DNA of 64,000 nucleotides, taken from NCBI GenBank assembly GCA_013368315.1, contig JAACJM010000053.1, forward strand, positions 62,001 to 126,000. Reading direction: 5' to 3'. Every line of letters starts with the position of its first letter. Positions within the stretch are counted from its first letter, which is position 1. This document shows, piece after piece, positions 48,500 to 59,418 of this stretch. The notes beneath the pieces are model-generated. The model searched no databases, was not told the origin of the DNA, and saw nothing but the letters and a program-made list of their open reading frames with translations. The stretch comes from Tetrapyrgos nigripes. Lineage: Eukaryota; Basidiomycota; Agaricomycetes; Agaricales; Campanellaceae. The position numbers and the translations under genes are program-made.

Positions 48500-49515
48500 T
48501 GAAAGCCTATAACAGAGGAGAAGTCGGGAAGAGTTAGCTTTGGCCTGGGTTAGATTGGAGTTTTTCCATAAGTTTTTTCATAGATGCAGAAGTAGACTCA
48601 CGTCGATCACAAGACATAGACGCTAAGTGGCTAAGTGAGAGCGAGAACCGGAGTATTTTGAGAGTATGTATGCTGTACCTTGGCGGAAGACAGTCAGATA
48701 AAACGATGCCAGCCCAAAAGAAAGGAAACCGGAGACGAATGATAGGTTTGTATGGTAAAACCTGATAGCTTGGAAGATGCCCTTGTGGTCCGGTACGATG
48801 ACTCAGGCTCTCAGGTGGGGTAGGGTTGTGGCCCTGGCCGCTCTTATGGTCATCACTATCGCCACTGTCTGAATAAGACCGATGTATACGTATATGAGTT
48901 AACGTTAACTTATCCAAAAGATCCGGTCCCTAACTCATAGTAACTCTGCACCTAACCCCCTCAGAGAACACCCAGTATTATGACCTTGTATCCTCCAACG
49001 ACATAAAACTTCCAACAATGTGAGATTGTTTGAAAAAAATGAGGGTGTACACGGGGATGAGGTTTTGGTATGCATGTCGGCGAAGATGCGTGAACGAAAA
49101 TGTCGACGTTAGTGGCGTCGTCGTAGTACATGAAATAGATGTCGGCATCTTCTTTTGCTTCTTCTGTTTCTTCGTTGCGGATTTCATCGGCTGCGTTACA
49201 TTCCTAGCCTGGACGCATGTGGCTGCTGGATTAGACAAAGAAAGAGACTTCGAAGACCTAGGAAAAGAAAAATTAGGCTATACTTATATCGTATCGTACT
49301 TCGGGAAGGAATGGGCCGTGTGCAATGGGCGAGAATAAAACGGGATTTCAAAGAATGATAAAGAACCGTCGGGAACGCCGTCAAAGAGAAAGAACAGAAT
49401 AGTAAGGACACCAGTATCCACCTCAATCTTCTGACTCCCGAGTCCGAGTCCCATACTCTGCATATGGCTCGCACTCGTATCCCCACTACCCTGACCCGAG
49501 CAAAGTCCCGGTCTC
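48500..49515 (-). repeat. Dispersed repeat, copy B (inverse of 11490-12430)
   Basis: See copy A. On the minus strand it contains MSCDRRESTSASMKK and NPAATCVQARN...KSATKKQKKQ stretches that align with copy A, but stops interrupt both. Confidence 0.7.
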
Positions 49516-50252
49516 ATTCCTATCTCTAAGGCTCCAACCTATTTCTATTAATTACCTATTAAATATGTTATTATTGAATACAATTACTATTACTATTACT
49601 TGGTCTGCGTACTAGGTTTGTATCCTATTATAATAGGTAATTAATATGATATTTTATAAAAGGTGTCCGGCTCTCTGCAGAGCAAAGACAGGGGCCTGCG
49701 AAAGTTCCAACTCGCCTGATTTGGAAGCGGATTCCAGCGGCTGAACTCAATACCTATTTGGGACACTTGGACGCTTGGACTTTTCTCACACCCTCCATCA
49801 TCGCGTTTGCCAGCTCAGCTTCGTTATCTAGCGCGTCGCTTCTGTTCTTCATTTCGATACATACGGGAAGGGTACATTCAGGACTTCTAGTCACTGTGCC
49901 ATACAAAAAGCACGTACCATACCAGTACTACAAGTACTGTACATACCTGGTTAGTCTCGCAACAGACTCGCATTTCTCTCTCTAGATATTTTTCAACCTA
50001 GTGTCTTTAGATTTTCTTGTGTTCAATGTAACCCTTACTGTTTTAGATTGGGTTCAATGAGCAATGAAGTCTCTGCATTGTGCACCTCTACCCATGTATC
50101 AGACCGCGCTACCTGGGTCCTGCGGGATGGCCAAAAGCAGCAATAGCGGAAGTAAATGAGACCGTAGCTAAACATTGGGAAGGGAATGACAAACATAACG
50201 CTAACAATTTTCACTTCGACTGTCTTCCTACGTGTCTATCATCTCCAAAGCC
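49516..50252. other. AT-rich and unassigned sequence
   Basis: 49545-49660 is a very AT-rich stretch. A 75-aa ORF at 49758-49985 with a hydrophobic segment may be an exon of the following gene but is unsupported. Confidence 0.3.
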
Positions 50253-50850
50253 ATGGAAACCATTCCAAGGAAGTATCTTGACGTCGGTAAGTCCTCAATC
50301 TGTGAAATCTTCTCTGCATAATTTCTAAACAAGCTTTTACGCCTACAGGCACCATTCCTCAGCGCAGAAGACCTGTGCTTTCTCCATCGTCAGCTCATAC
50401 CGTGGGCTATCATGCAGCAACCTGGTTCCTCTCCCTGCTTGTAGTTGCCTGTTTTCCACTCTTCTTCTTACTTCCACTTGTGAAATCCGAGGCTTTCATT
50501 CTCACAAGACCCAACGTCGACTTTTTCACTTGGATTGGGTTAGATGGTCGTGCTCTGGGCTTCTTGGGCCTGTATGGATACATGGTACTGGTGCCACTGC
50601 TACTTGGTGAGTAATTCATTCCGGAAACTTTTCTCCAATAATCCTGACTTCTACTAGTTGAAATACGCTGTCCCTCCTGGCTCAAGCTTCATAGACTCTT
50701 CCAGTGCAGCACGTACCGCTATCATTGTTCCCATATCTCTCACATGCGTCATGACCGCTATATACGACTTCTTCGTGCTCCGATTTTCACGGTGTTTATT
50801 CAAGGAGCAAGAACTGGTAACAAGAGCATTCCTATTGGTAAGTGGGTCGA
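50253..50850 (+). CDS. Hypothetical multi-pass membrane protein, partial
   Basis: A model starting at ATG 50253 (exon 50253-50286, GT-AG intron to 50348, exon 50349-50606) gives two hydrophobic segments (FLSLLVVACFPLFFLLPL and LGFLGLYGYMVLVPLLL). A GTGAGT...CTAG intron follows, then a third hydrophobic block (TAIIVPISLTCVMTAI), but its frame does not agree cleanly with the previous exon. The gene may be decayed. No family is recognised. Confidence 0.4.
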
Positions 50851-50964
50851 GTTTTTATTCCTCTTTGTATGTACTCATACGATTACATAGTGGCCAGTCC
50901 AACAACACTCATATCGGATATCAAAAGGATCCTACCTATATCTTCACGGTAACATAGCCCTATG

Positions 50965-52136
50965 TTACTGCTCCCTTAGGGCTAGGTAGAAGATGGCAGT
51001 CATGTTAGGACAGTAATCGAAATATTTGGCAGACAAGGTTGTGAAATTTCTATCACACAAGAAACGAATAATGGTATCCAGGAAAAGGGTTTCATCTTCT
51101 GTAAGATGGAAAGAATTCAAGCCCACTAGCTGTAAAAGATGCTTTGTTGCCTTGCCTTTAAAGAGATCTTTCCCAAAGGACAACACAGGGTCACAGGCTG
51201 AAAATGTAGAAGGCATCTTAATGCCCAAGCAAGTCTCCAGAACCTCCCTCAGCTGCGGTAGCCATATAGGATCTGTCTGGGAAAAGTCACCAACAGATGC
51301 CAGCATATCCTCCCAGTCTTTGCGATAATCAGCAGGCAGTGAGACCATAGTATGAGGCATATCCACATCCATCTCATCATCATTATTGTTGTTGTCATAG
51401 TACTCCAGATATGAGGGAGAATAAGATGGGTGGGCAGAGGAGGAAGAGGAAGAGTAGATGGGCTCCATATCCAACTGGTCTAGGAAAGCAACATAAACTC
51501 TCTGATTTTCAGGAGTATTCTTCCATTTCCACACCCAAAGAATGCTATCTACCTGTTTCCTAAGCCAAAATCCAGACTCCAGAACCATCCACTCATACAT
51601 GGCACATCCTACTGTCAGTTTCTCCAAGCTCTTATCAGCATTATCTTGCCAAGCTTGACTGGTACAGTTCAGTCTTTCAGCTCTTGCCCATCATCTTCCA
51701 CAGCTTGGTAGGCATCAGCCTCTATCTTCATGCGACTTCGGAACTCGCTCAAGGACTTGCCTTGCAACTGTAATGATCCTTCATAGGGTACTGGACCTTC
51801 AAAACCGGGACGATTGTACATATATTGCTCACTCCGGAACTGCACCATATTTTTTTTTTCTTCCTTTGGAATGAATGGAGAAAGTGTAGATGGCGGTAGG
51901 GGTTTTTCAAGACCTCCCCACCAGATCCAAACTGGAATTTTGCATCGGATGAAAGCAGAGAGGATCGGCAGCGGGAACTTAGTGTTTTGGCGAGGGTTTA
52001 AGATGGTGCCAACATGTAAACCAGGAGAGAAGTCACAAATGATTGAGTTTGGGAAGTTGGAAAGCCATACAGCATCAACAGTTGGGTTTTTATGCTTGTC
52101 TTGATGGCAATGCCGTGCCCATGTAGGCTCTAATGA
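50965..52136 (-). pseudogene. Conserved-looking hypothetical protein, frameshifted
   Basis: Two open blocks, 51669-52130 and 50965-51665, are one base out of register near 51660. The first has FPNSIICDFSPGLHVGTIL and IPVWIWWG. The second is a 220-aa block with a Ser run, an Asn/Asp run and a C-terminal LREQ. Such proteins occur as poorly characterised Agaricomycete families; no function is claimed. Its 5' end stops abruptly where the plus-strand fragment at 52137 begins. Confidence 0.5.
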
Positions 52137-52418
52137 TTGGTATTTGAGGTGGGGGCCATCCACTGCATCCCGTGGCTTTTCACATTCCCATCCCACACAG
52201 AGCAAATCATGTGGCGTGTATGTGCTCTTGGAATAATTCTAGTGTTCATGAATGAATTGCCTGGGTCGACATGGGGCGCAGGCCTTATAATGGTCTCTCC
52301 AATTTTCTATGGCATTGCTCGGATAACCCTCATTATCCTCGCTCTGATGGAGTTGCGTGCACTTCCGACCAGCGCCTATCAAACCGTAGAATGGACGACC
52401 CTCATTCCTCATATCTGA
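52137..52418 (+). pseudogene. C-terminal piece of an Agaricomycete multi-TM hypothetical protein
   Basis: The frame reads GAIHCIPWLFTFPSHTEQIM, WRVCALGIILV, then a helix and LRALPTSAYQTVEWTTLIPH-I-stop. The GAIHCxxW...FPSxxEQxxWR and LRxLPxxAxxTVxWTxxIPH pattern is typical of a large membrane-protein family of Agaricomycetes. The N-terminal part is missing: sequence immediately upstream belongs to the opposite-strand gene. Confidence 0.55.
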
Positions 52419-53485
52419 TTCAAATCCCATCATATATTCTCTCAGATTGGGTCTCTTCATTGGTACGTACTCCGTTGCAATCCTTTCCTCTCTTACGTTC
52501 TCTGATATTTATTTTTTGGTTTTGAATTAGATATTCTCGACGATGATACTCGAGTCATTCACAATCTATGCAGCTGATTCTCTCTCAATTTTCTCTACCT
52601 ACTTTGTGTAATTGTGATATTGAATTAAACATTTTATTGCCCGGAGGATTCGAAGTTCGAGTCCTAGAGTAATGCAGGTATGCTTTTGTCGCTGTACACC
52701 GGTATTCGCGGAAGTCGGCACTCTCGGTTTAAAGTGCTCCTTCCTCCCTTCCTTATGGTACATATTAGAAATCTAATGAGTCGCGTCTGAGACTGGAGCA
52801 CAAGAAATAGAATGTCATCATAGAGGCGTCGTCTCACGGATGTGGCCTTCTATGTAGCTTTATAGGCGTCAGACGTGGCGCTGCTAGTTAATCAATCAAT
52901 CAACGATCAACGACGTGTCGCGTGCGATGACTTGTCAATGTTAATGCAGTCATGTACTCAACCTGTTCTGCTTATCCTCATAAACTTTTCCTGAGGGGTA
53001 ACCTGCTGGTAAATCAAACCTGTCAAAAATCCTGACCTGTTGAAAATCCCAACCTGCTGAAAATTGGGACCTGCTAAAAATCCCAACTTGTTGGAAATCC
53101 TGACCTGTTAAGAACCATTTGACTCTATATCAAGGACACCAGTCTCAATCACAATGACCTAATTAGCTTGAGACCCAAGCAACCTGTTAAAAATCATGAA
53201 CCTGATTGAAATTCACTGACTTGTTTGAGACCCGTCTTGGAACCTGCCCAGATATTTTCAGTGTTTTCCCAAGCAAAATGAATATTTCTCAAAACCTATT
53301 TTGATACACTATTTCGCCCATAATTCAAAAGTAAAAAAAACACGTCTATTTCTGACACGTTTTTAACACGTTTTTGACATTTCTGACCACCGAGGGTCCA
53401 AAACGGTCTGTCAGAAATTGTCATAAATTCAAAGGCCTACTTGGCGGGGATCGGCAAGGGCTCGGAGAATTAGCAGTAGATTACG
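52419..53485. other. Intergenic
   Basis: No supported gene; contains the 17-bp tandem repeat listed separately. Confidence 0.4.
53002..53115 (+). repeat. 17-bp tandem repeat, about six copies
   Basis: Units of the form cctgttgaaaatcccaa follow one another with substitutions. Looser cctgttaaaaatc words continue to about 53240. Confidence 0.8.
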
Positions 53486-53493
53486 CTTACCAT

Positions 53494-54310
53494 TAGGGGT
53501 GCTCACCGTACCGTGCACGGCCACGGTCGTAAGAAATACGGTTTGAGACGGTTACGGTAACGCCGTGGCCGTGCCGTATAAAATATAACTCAGTCCAAGA
53601 CGGTACGGTTACCGTATTTTACGACCGTTTACGGCTTTACGGATGATAAAACAGGTTTTTTTTGGTACATAGGCACTGTTAAGAATTGCTCTTCGACGCA
53701 ATTTGACATTATCTTGAAACTTTTTTATACCTGGTAATCTTACTGCTCAAACACAAGAAACCAATTAAGAACCGCGTACCTGCTAGATATGCATCGGAAC
53801 CAGTTAAGGACAAGAAATACTAGCCAGTTCAATGAGGGTAATAGAAAGATGTGCATGTACATAATGAGATTTTCTAGGTCGAAAGGAGGGGCAGTAGATG
53901 TGATTCGCAACGCCCGACACCGAGAAGGAAGGAGAGCACAGTTCAAGCCTCTGACCCTGATGACGGCATCTAGAACTTGGCCGATCAGTGTCCGGAGAGT
54001 TCTGAAAACGCAAAAATGGGCGCTGCTAATCACCTCTACTTATATAAAAATGGCTTGAAAATGTGTTTTCGGGTGGTCCAAACCAGACCCAAACACATAA
54101 GCTAGAGATCAGGGGGTTAGGGTTCGCGCCTTGGCCATGTGGCGAAGCCGTAACCCACGGCCGTATTGCCGTATGACAATTCCCGTAGACGGCTGACGGT
54201 CTTGCCGTAGCCGTACCGTTAAATTTTGTCCGAGACTCCATACGGTACGGCGTCGTAACCGTACATACCGTCCGTGTCCCCCGTATATACGGCTACGGTG
54301 AGCACCCCTA
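53494..54310. mobile_element. Non-autonomous hAT-like element, 817 bp
   Basis: Terminal inverted repeats of 17 bp (TAGGGGTGCTCACCGTA) are perfect. The target duplication cttaccat lies at 53486-53493 and 54311-54318. The outer 150 bp on both sides is crowded with acggt/ccgt words in both orientations. No transposase ORF. Confidence 0.9.
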
Positions 54311-54318
54311 CTTACCAT

Positions 54319-54800
54319 ACGGAGTTAAAGAAATTTTCAGCCTGCTGCACCTGCTGCCGTGATTGACTCTGCAGGCCTCAAAAAGCTGCATGACGAGTTT
54401 GGCAAGTTCCAGACCAAAGATGGTGGGAACGTTGTGAATTTCTCGGACCTCGTCCATTCAGTCACATCAGAAGGTTCCCCAGAAAGCCCTGATGGATCTA
54501 CTTCATGCAGAAAACATTTCCCCAACTGCGGTTGACCAAGTTGCACTCGAGGAAACACTCTTCAATCATTCTGACCCTTATGATATTGATGAAGTGAACC
54601 GAGGAGAGCCTGATACAGTGGTACGCTCTTCTGTTCGCTGGGACATCTCTGACTATGTTAAGCTTGATAGTCTTAGCTTAGCGGAGCTGATTCAGCCATC
54701 CTCTGATGCCAGTCCTGCAGCTCCATCACCTTCAGAGCTGTCAGTAGATGTGCATGAAGGCAAACCGGACGAGTGGAATGTCTCAGACTACTTCGATTGA
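54319..54800 (+). CDS. Unrecognised C-terminal coding fragment
   Basis: The frame 54492-54800 (103 codons) ends KPDEWNVSDYFD-stop and has two related modules, WDISDYVKL and WNVSDYFD. Upstream, an intron-like ttttcag (54341) precedes protein-like sequence (DSAGLKKLHDEFGKFQ). It looks like the acidic C-terminus of a larger protein whose 5' part was separated by the hAT insertion at 53494. No family recognised. Confidence 0.4.
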
Positions 54801-55911
54801 TTCCTTACAATTTTTTACATGTCTTGTATTGCGTGTTTCTAACAAATGACACGTTATTTACAAAAATGCTTAGAAATTGTCAGAAATTGTAAGAAACACT
54901 GTCAGTTTTACCTGACCAGGAGGCCAGAAATTTCTGACGTTAGTAACAAGGCCAATTCTATTTCTTACCCAGCCCTACTCGCTGTCCAGGGCTATCCGAA
55001 AGCAGCGGATTGTCAGGGTTCAGTGAGTGTGGGATCCTAAAAACTTGCAACCGAATTCCGGTGGCGTCCGCCAAGTAGTGACCTCTAGGTTCTTAACTGG
55101 TTCCCATCGCTATGCCAAAAGTCCTAGCTGGCTGGGGATGATAATGATTATGATAATTGAGAATGATAATCGGCCCCAAATTGGGAAATTCTCATCTGAT
55201 CCTTCGCTTAGATTTCTACGTTCGTCGTCGTTCAGACTGAGTTCTTCACATCTACAGTCGTGGACAAGCAAAATCGACAAATTTGTAATTGACAGATCGC
55301 CGCAGATCGGCTACATTTGAGGCCAAAATAAGAGCAGATTTGTACTCAGGGCACGGAAATACGTCGAAAAAAGCACTTTAGAAGTCTTTCCCACGGTTTT
55401 TTGGGAACGGCCAAATTTTTGGAAGATTTATACGATTTTGTAAGGGCGGAATTCAGCGTCAAAGTCTACCAGTCTAATTAACTACAGCATCTAAATGCAT
55501 CATAGCAGTGGCTGAGACCGCTCGATGACCCTTCTGCTTCCGAACAGCCCATTCTGCAGCATTTCCCGTGAGTCCAAGTCTATACGCGCTCATCCACCTC
55601 CAGGAACGGTTAATAAAGCGGCGAATGACATCAGTGGGGCAGGCGTCGAGGTGCTTGAAGACCGCTTCTTTGGCCTCCGCAAATGTGTTGTGTGGTTAAA
55701 TTTTGTCGTGTTTGCTTGTCCGCGACTGTACCTGTGGATCATACAGCGGTATTTACTGTCAGACATGAGAACGTCTTCCTTGACAATCTCCAATGTATCG
55801 TAAGCCAATAAAATCAATTACACAACGCATACATTCATAGGTACATTTGGATATCACTGATCAGTATACTAAATAGCGTCCTTTTTAGTTTGAACTTGAT
55901 TGCAGCTACTT
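54801..55911. other. Intergenic, no supported gene
   Basis: Contains several gtcagaaatt words and short ORFs. Confidence 0.35.
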
Positions 55912-55919
55912 CATGGAAT

Positions 55920-56430
55920 TAGTGTCGCACCGACTCGACTTTGGCTCACTCCGGCTTGACTCTCAATGGCTTGATTACATTATTGCAATGACTCGGCTCT
56001 GGAGTCGTAAATAAATCACTCACTCCAGCTCAAGTCAACCTGAGTCAGCTTCAATTGTGTATTTATTATACTGTATGTATCTCTGTATGCCAATACATTA
56101 CGTGACTAAAGACATTCAAGCGACACTCCTAATACAATATTGATGCCAACCATCATTTTCTCAAAACCTCAAACGTTAGATGCTCCTTTGTCCTACAATT
56201 GCTTCCCCTTCTACATTCTACGGTATTCTACAATCTGAGCATTGATTTCAGAGCCTTAGGACTCTTTTACATGCTCTCCCCATTGACGCTAGAATAAACA
56301 CGGCTGGAGTTGCAAGTGAGCCACAGCCGAGTCGCACTGAGTCGGCTAATGCTGTATTGACTCGACTCGACTACAAATCGGCTCAACTCACCGACTTAGC
56401 CGGAGTCGAGTCGAGTCATGTGCAACACTA
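55920..56430. mobile_element. Non-autonomous hAT-like element (MITE), 511 bp
   Basis: The ends are imperfect inverted repeats: TAGTGTCGCAC on the left, TAGTGTTGCAC reading in from the right. Both are followed by gactcgact repeats. The perfect target duplication is catggaat (55912-55919 and 56431-56438). No ORF. A second, truncated member lies at 39938. Confidence 0.9.
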
Positions 56431-56438
56431 CATGGAAT

Positions 56439-57351
56439 CATCATTGCCTTGAATAAGTACAGATAGTCCTCATTCGATGCAAAAATCGAGGCCTGAAGAG
56501 GACTTGATGCATATGAGCGAGTGTTGTACGTATTCAGGGAGGAATTATATTGACAATATATTTCGATAAGCGACGGTGTTCAATGATGTGTGTATTGATG
56601 CTTCCTTGGATGCACGACGACGACGAAGACAATGCTGTCCTTCATTGCATTGTCAGTATAGACGTTGATTTTTTTTTGGTGGTGAGATGTGAGGGCATTG
56701 TGTTTAAAGTCAACATCACTCTCTATCCAATCTACCATCTCGATTCTCGCTTGGGTAAGCTAAGCGAATTATCATTCTCATTATCATTATCATCCCCAGC
56801 GGCCTGAGGGGCCGTTCGATCAGTCTAACTCGCGTAGCAAATCTGAGATCTGCGTGACTGTGTGACCTTACATCAGCGGTCCATTGCGGCCCAGCCCGTA
56901 AACCGCCGCCGTTGGAGCCCACCCTACCCAGCTCGTACTAGTGACATACTCCAGTATTTACATCCCCGCCGCTCACAACACCCAACATATTCACCCGTAA
57001 GAGCATCAGCAAAATGTACATCCGGCTTTTAGCGACTTTTCCGTAAGTTTTTCCGGAACCGGCTCAACTTTTCAAACCTATGTGCCCTTTCTTGGAAAAG
57101 TACCCGGGTACTTTTCAAACCTCGTCATCGTCAATCAAACTCCTGTCAAAGTGCGTATAAAAGTTCCATTCAAGTACCTAAAAAACTACAGTATGTAGAC
57201 GCTGTAGTTCTAAAAAATACACTCGTATGGTTTAACGCATGAGGGTCATCAGCCGGCCAACGGGAAACACTGGCTAAGTCTATTGCACTAGAGTGTGAAC
57301 AGGATCAGTGCCGTGAACAAGCGAAACGGATAAAACTCACCAGCGACAACA
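56439..57351. other. Intergenic, no supported gene
   Basis: Short ORFs only; this is the 3' flank of the minus-strand gene. Confidence 0.35.
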
Positions 57352-59186
57352 CTACAGCCCAGTGACAACTTCATCATCACCACTACCTTCTGACCCTTCA
57401 TCTTCCCTTCCCTCCTCGCTCTCCGCATTCTCATTCAAAGCGGACATCTCCACATCACGGCTATCATTCTCCCCATCATCCTGAGCTGACGCTGCAATTT
57501 CCGAAGGGATGGCGTGCTTTGCTTGAGCAAGGAGTTCATCTGGGTCAATGTCCGGAAGCTCCCAATCTTCAGCAGGGTCGGGTGTGGGTGGTTCAGATGC
57601 TGTAGACTTCTTGTTGAGCTTGGGCTTGGAGACAGGCTTCAAAAGGTGCTTCTCAGCGCTTTGAATGATGCGATCCCACTGTGCCGCACTGCATCGGTTA
57701 ATGTTTTTGATAGGATTCACGGCGAAATGGGAATGTAGATTGGTAGTCGTTTCAAACCGGACCACCTTCCCCTCCAGCGTGACATCCCGGTCGCCCCAAA
57801 TTGCTGAAGAAAAGTGACCATCGACTCCGGAGGGAATGACTTCGTTTCCAGATGAGTAAAATGTAAATGCCCGATGGACCTGTACCAAATCAGCATACTA
57901 TCTCTCAACAAGGCATCAATAACGCACCGCCAAGATGGACAAAACCATAGCACCCGTGGGACGCTCGGATAGACGTTGGTCTGCGGTGACCTTTGCAATG
58001 GCCTTCAGGTGTTCGGAAAATGTCTTCGAGATGATGAACGACTGGAAGGGACCCTGAAAAGTTTTTAGCGACCTGGTTTGTGAATACAGTAGACGAAAAC
58101 TCACTGCGTACATGGTCTTACCATTCATTTCGACGGCATGCGAGTAATAGTAAGGGTGAGACTTGTAATCACCAGTGGTCTGCTCTTTGACATAACATTG
58201 ACGTTCCTCAGGGGTAGATAGGCCCTCACGTTGGAAAAGCTGCTCAATAGCCTTCAGAGCTGCCTTGCCTATGCTGTTACGCCATGAGTTGAGTCTGTCC
58301 TGGGTCTAAGAAAGAAGAGTTGATGAGTAACATGCAGAGTCTCGATGAAAAACCCATACCAAAGTCTCAATGACTTTACCTGTGTTAAACTCCGTGAAAC
58401 GCTGGCATATATCCTCTGGCATTACATCTTCCCAAGTCTGTTCGAGCTCGTTGACATTGGGACTAGTCCAAGCAATGAGGCAACCGGTAAATTCGATAAT
58501 TGCAGGAATAAACTTGTCTTTGAATGCGGTTTGGACAGCTTCAGGAAGATTACCAAGGCGAATCCCCCTTTTCTTGATGCTGGTAGGAGCGACATAATCT
58601 TCCGAGTTTGTAGGTTCAACCTTGACGATGGTAGGCTATGCGGATTTTCCAGTCAGACTCTGAATAGAATTATAACTATCACTTACCTGTACAACAGCTG
58701 CCAGAGACTTGGCCTTGATTTTGATAGATCTACCAGTGGCACCGGTAACCTCAGGATTTTCTTCATCGTCGCCTTTTTCGTCCCCAAATCCACCATATTC
58801 GTAGTCAGCATCCTCGCCGTCCTTAGTCTCGCTGGCTTCTACATTGGAGACAGGGTTCTTGGTGTCGGGTCCTGAAGTAGAAGAAGATATCGTCGAGACT
58901 TGTTTCTGTGTTGACCATTGTGGGCGAAGGCCTTGAGGACCCTTCTTGGACTTTTTCGCAGGCGGCTCGGACGTCCTGGATGGAGAGGGAAATTAACCGG
59001 ACTCGCCAAAAATAGAAATCAATAGAATTCCACAAACACGTTGGAGTAGGGATTGAGGGTATATCAGGAAGATAGGGGCATGGTCACGTGATCTGGTAGA
59101 ATACAGGCTCGGTTGTACGTAGTTAGACAACAGAATACACACGTCGGTCGCAACCTTCTGCTCATAGTCGTCCCGGCCGTCTCCAT
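57352..59186 (-). CDS. Hypothetical protein, 487 aa, 6 exons
   Basis: Exons are 59143-59186, 58687-58975, 58360-58635, 58105-58305, 57928-58053 and 57352-57879; 1464 nt, all splice phases agree, GT-AG introns of about 48-54 bp plus a 167-bp first intron. The N-terminus is basic (SRRLRP, PAKK-SKK), followed by an acidic region. A folded core includes LNSWRNSIGKAALKAIEQLF, GDYKSHPYYYSHAVE and GAMVLSILAVQVHRAFTFY. The C-terminus is strongly acidic (DDGENDSRDVEMS to GSGDDEVV). No membrane segment or signal peptide. The core resembles lineage-specific Agaricomycete proteins often found near transposons; no function is known to me. The gene appears intact, and its start codon is only about 230 bp from the divergent gypsy gag. 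Confidence 0.75.
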
Positions 59187-59386
59187 CTTGGTGACGAGAG
59201 CACGATTCGACACTCGCAGTTAACACCCAGCAGAGTCTTCATCAATCTTACATCAGACAAACACCTAAAAAACCACACATCACACACGTTTGATCCATGT
59301 TCCCAGTTCCCAGTCCCTATAACAGTCATCGTACCCAGTCTTCAGTTCCTCGTTCCCCATATACTAGTTCAGTACACTTGTTAACA
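59187..59386 (+). other. Gap between divergent genes; possible 3' part of a gypsy 5' LTR
   Basis: Sequence ends ...cttgttaaca just before the primer site, as an LTR would. The LTR start is not identifiable without the other copy, which lies beyond the window. Confidence 0.35.
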
Positions 59387-59389
59387 TCC

Positions 59390-59407
59390 TGGCGCTATAC
59401 CGTGGAC
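59390..59407 (+). promoter_or_regulatory. Candidate gypsy primer binding site
   Basis: TGGCGCTATACCGTGGAC lies three bases after the putative LTR end. TGG at the start fits complementarity to a tRNA CCA end; the exact tRNA is not assigned. Confidence 0.5.
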
Positions 59408-59418
59408 AATATTTCAGC

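Noticed and set aside
52640..52680. ttcgaagttcgagtcc, reminiscent of a tRNA T-arm
   Set aside because: No matching acceptor, D or anticodon arms in the preceding 70 bases.
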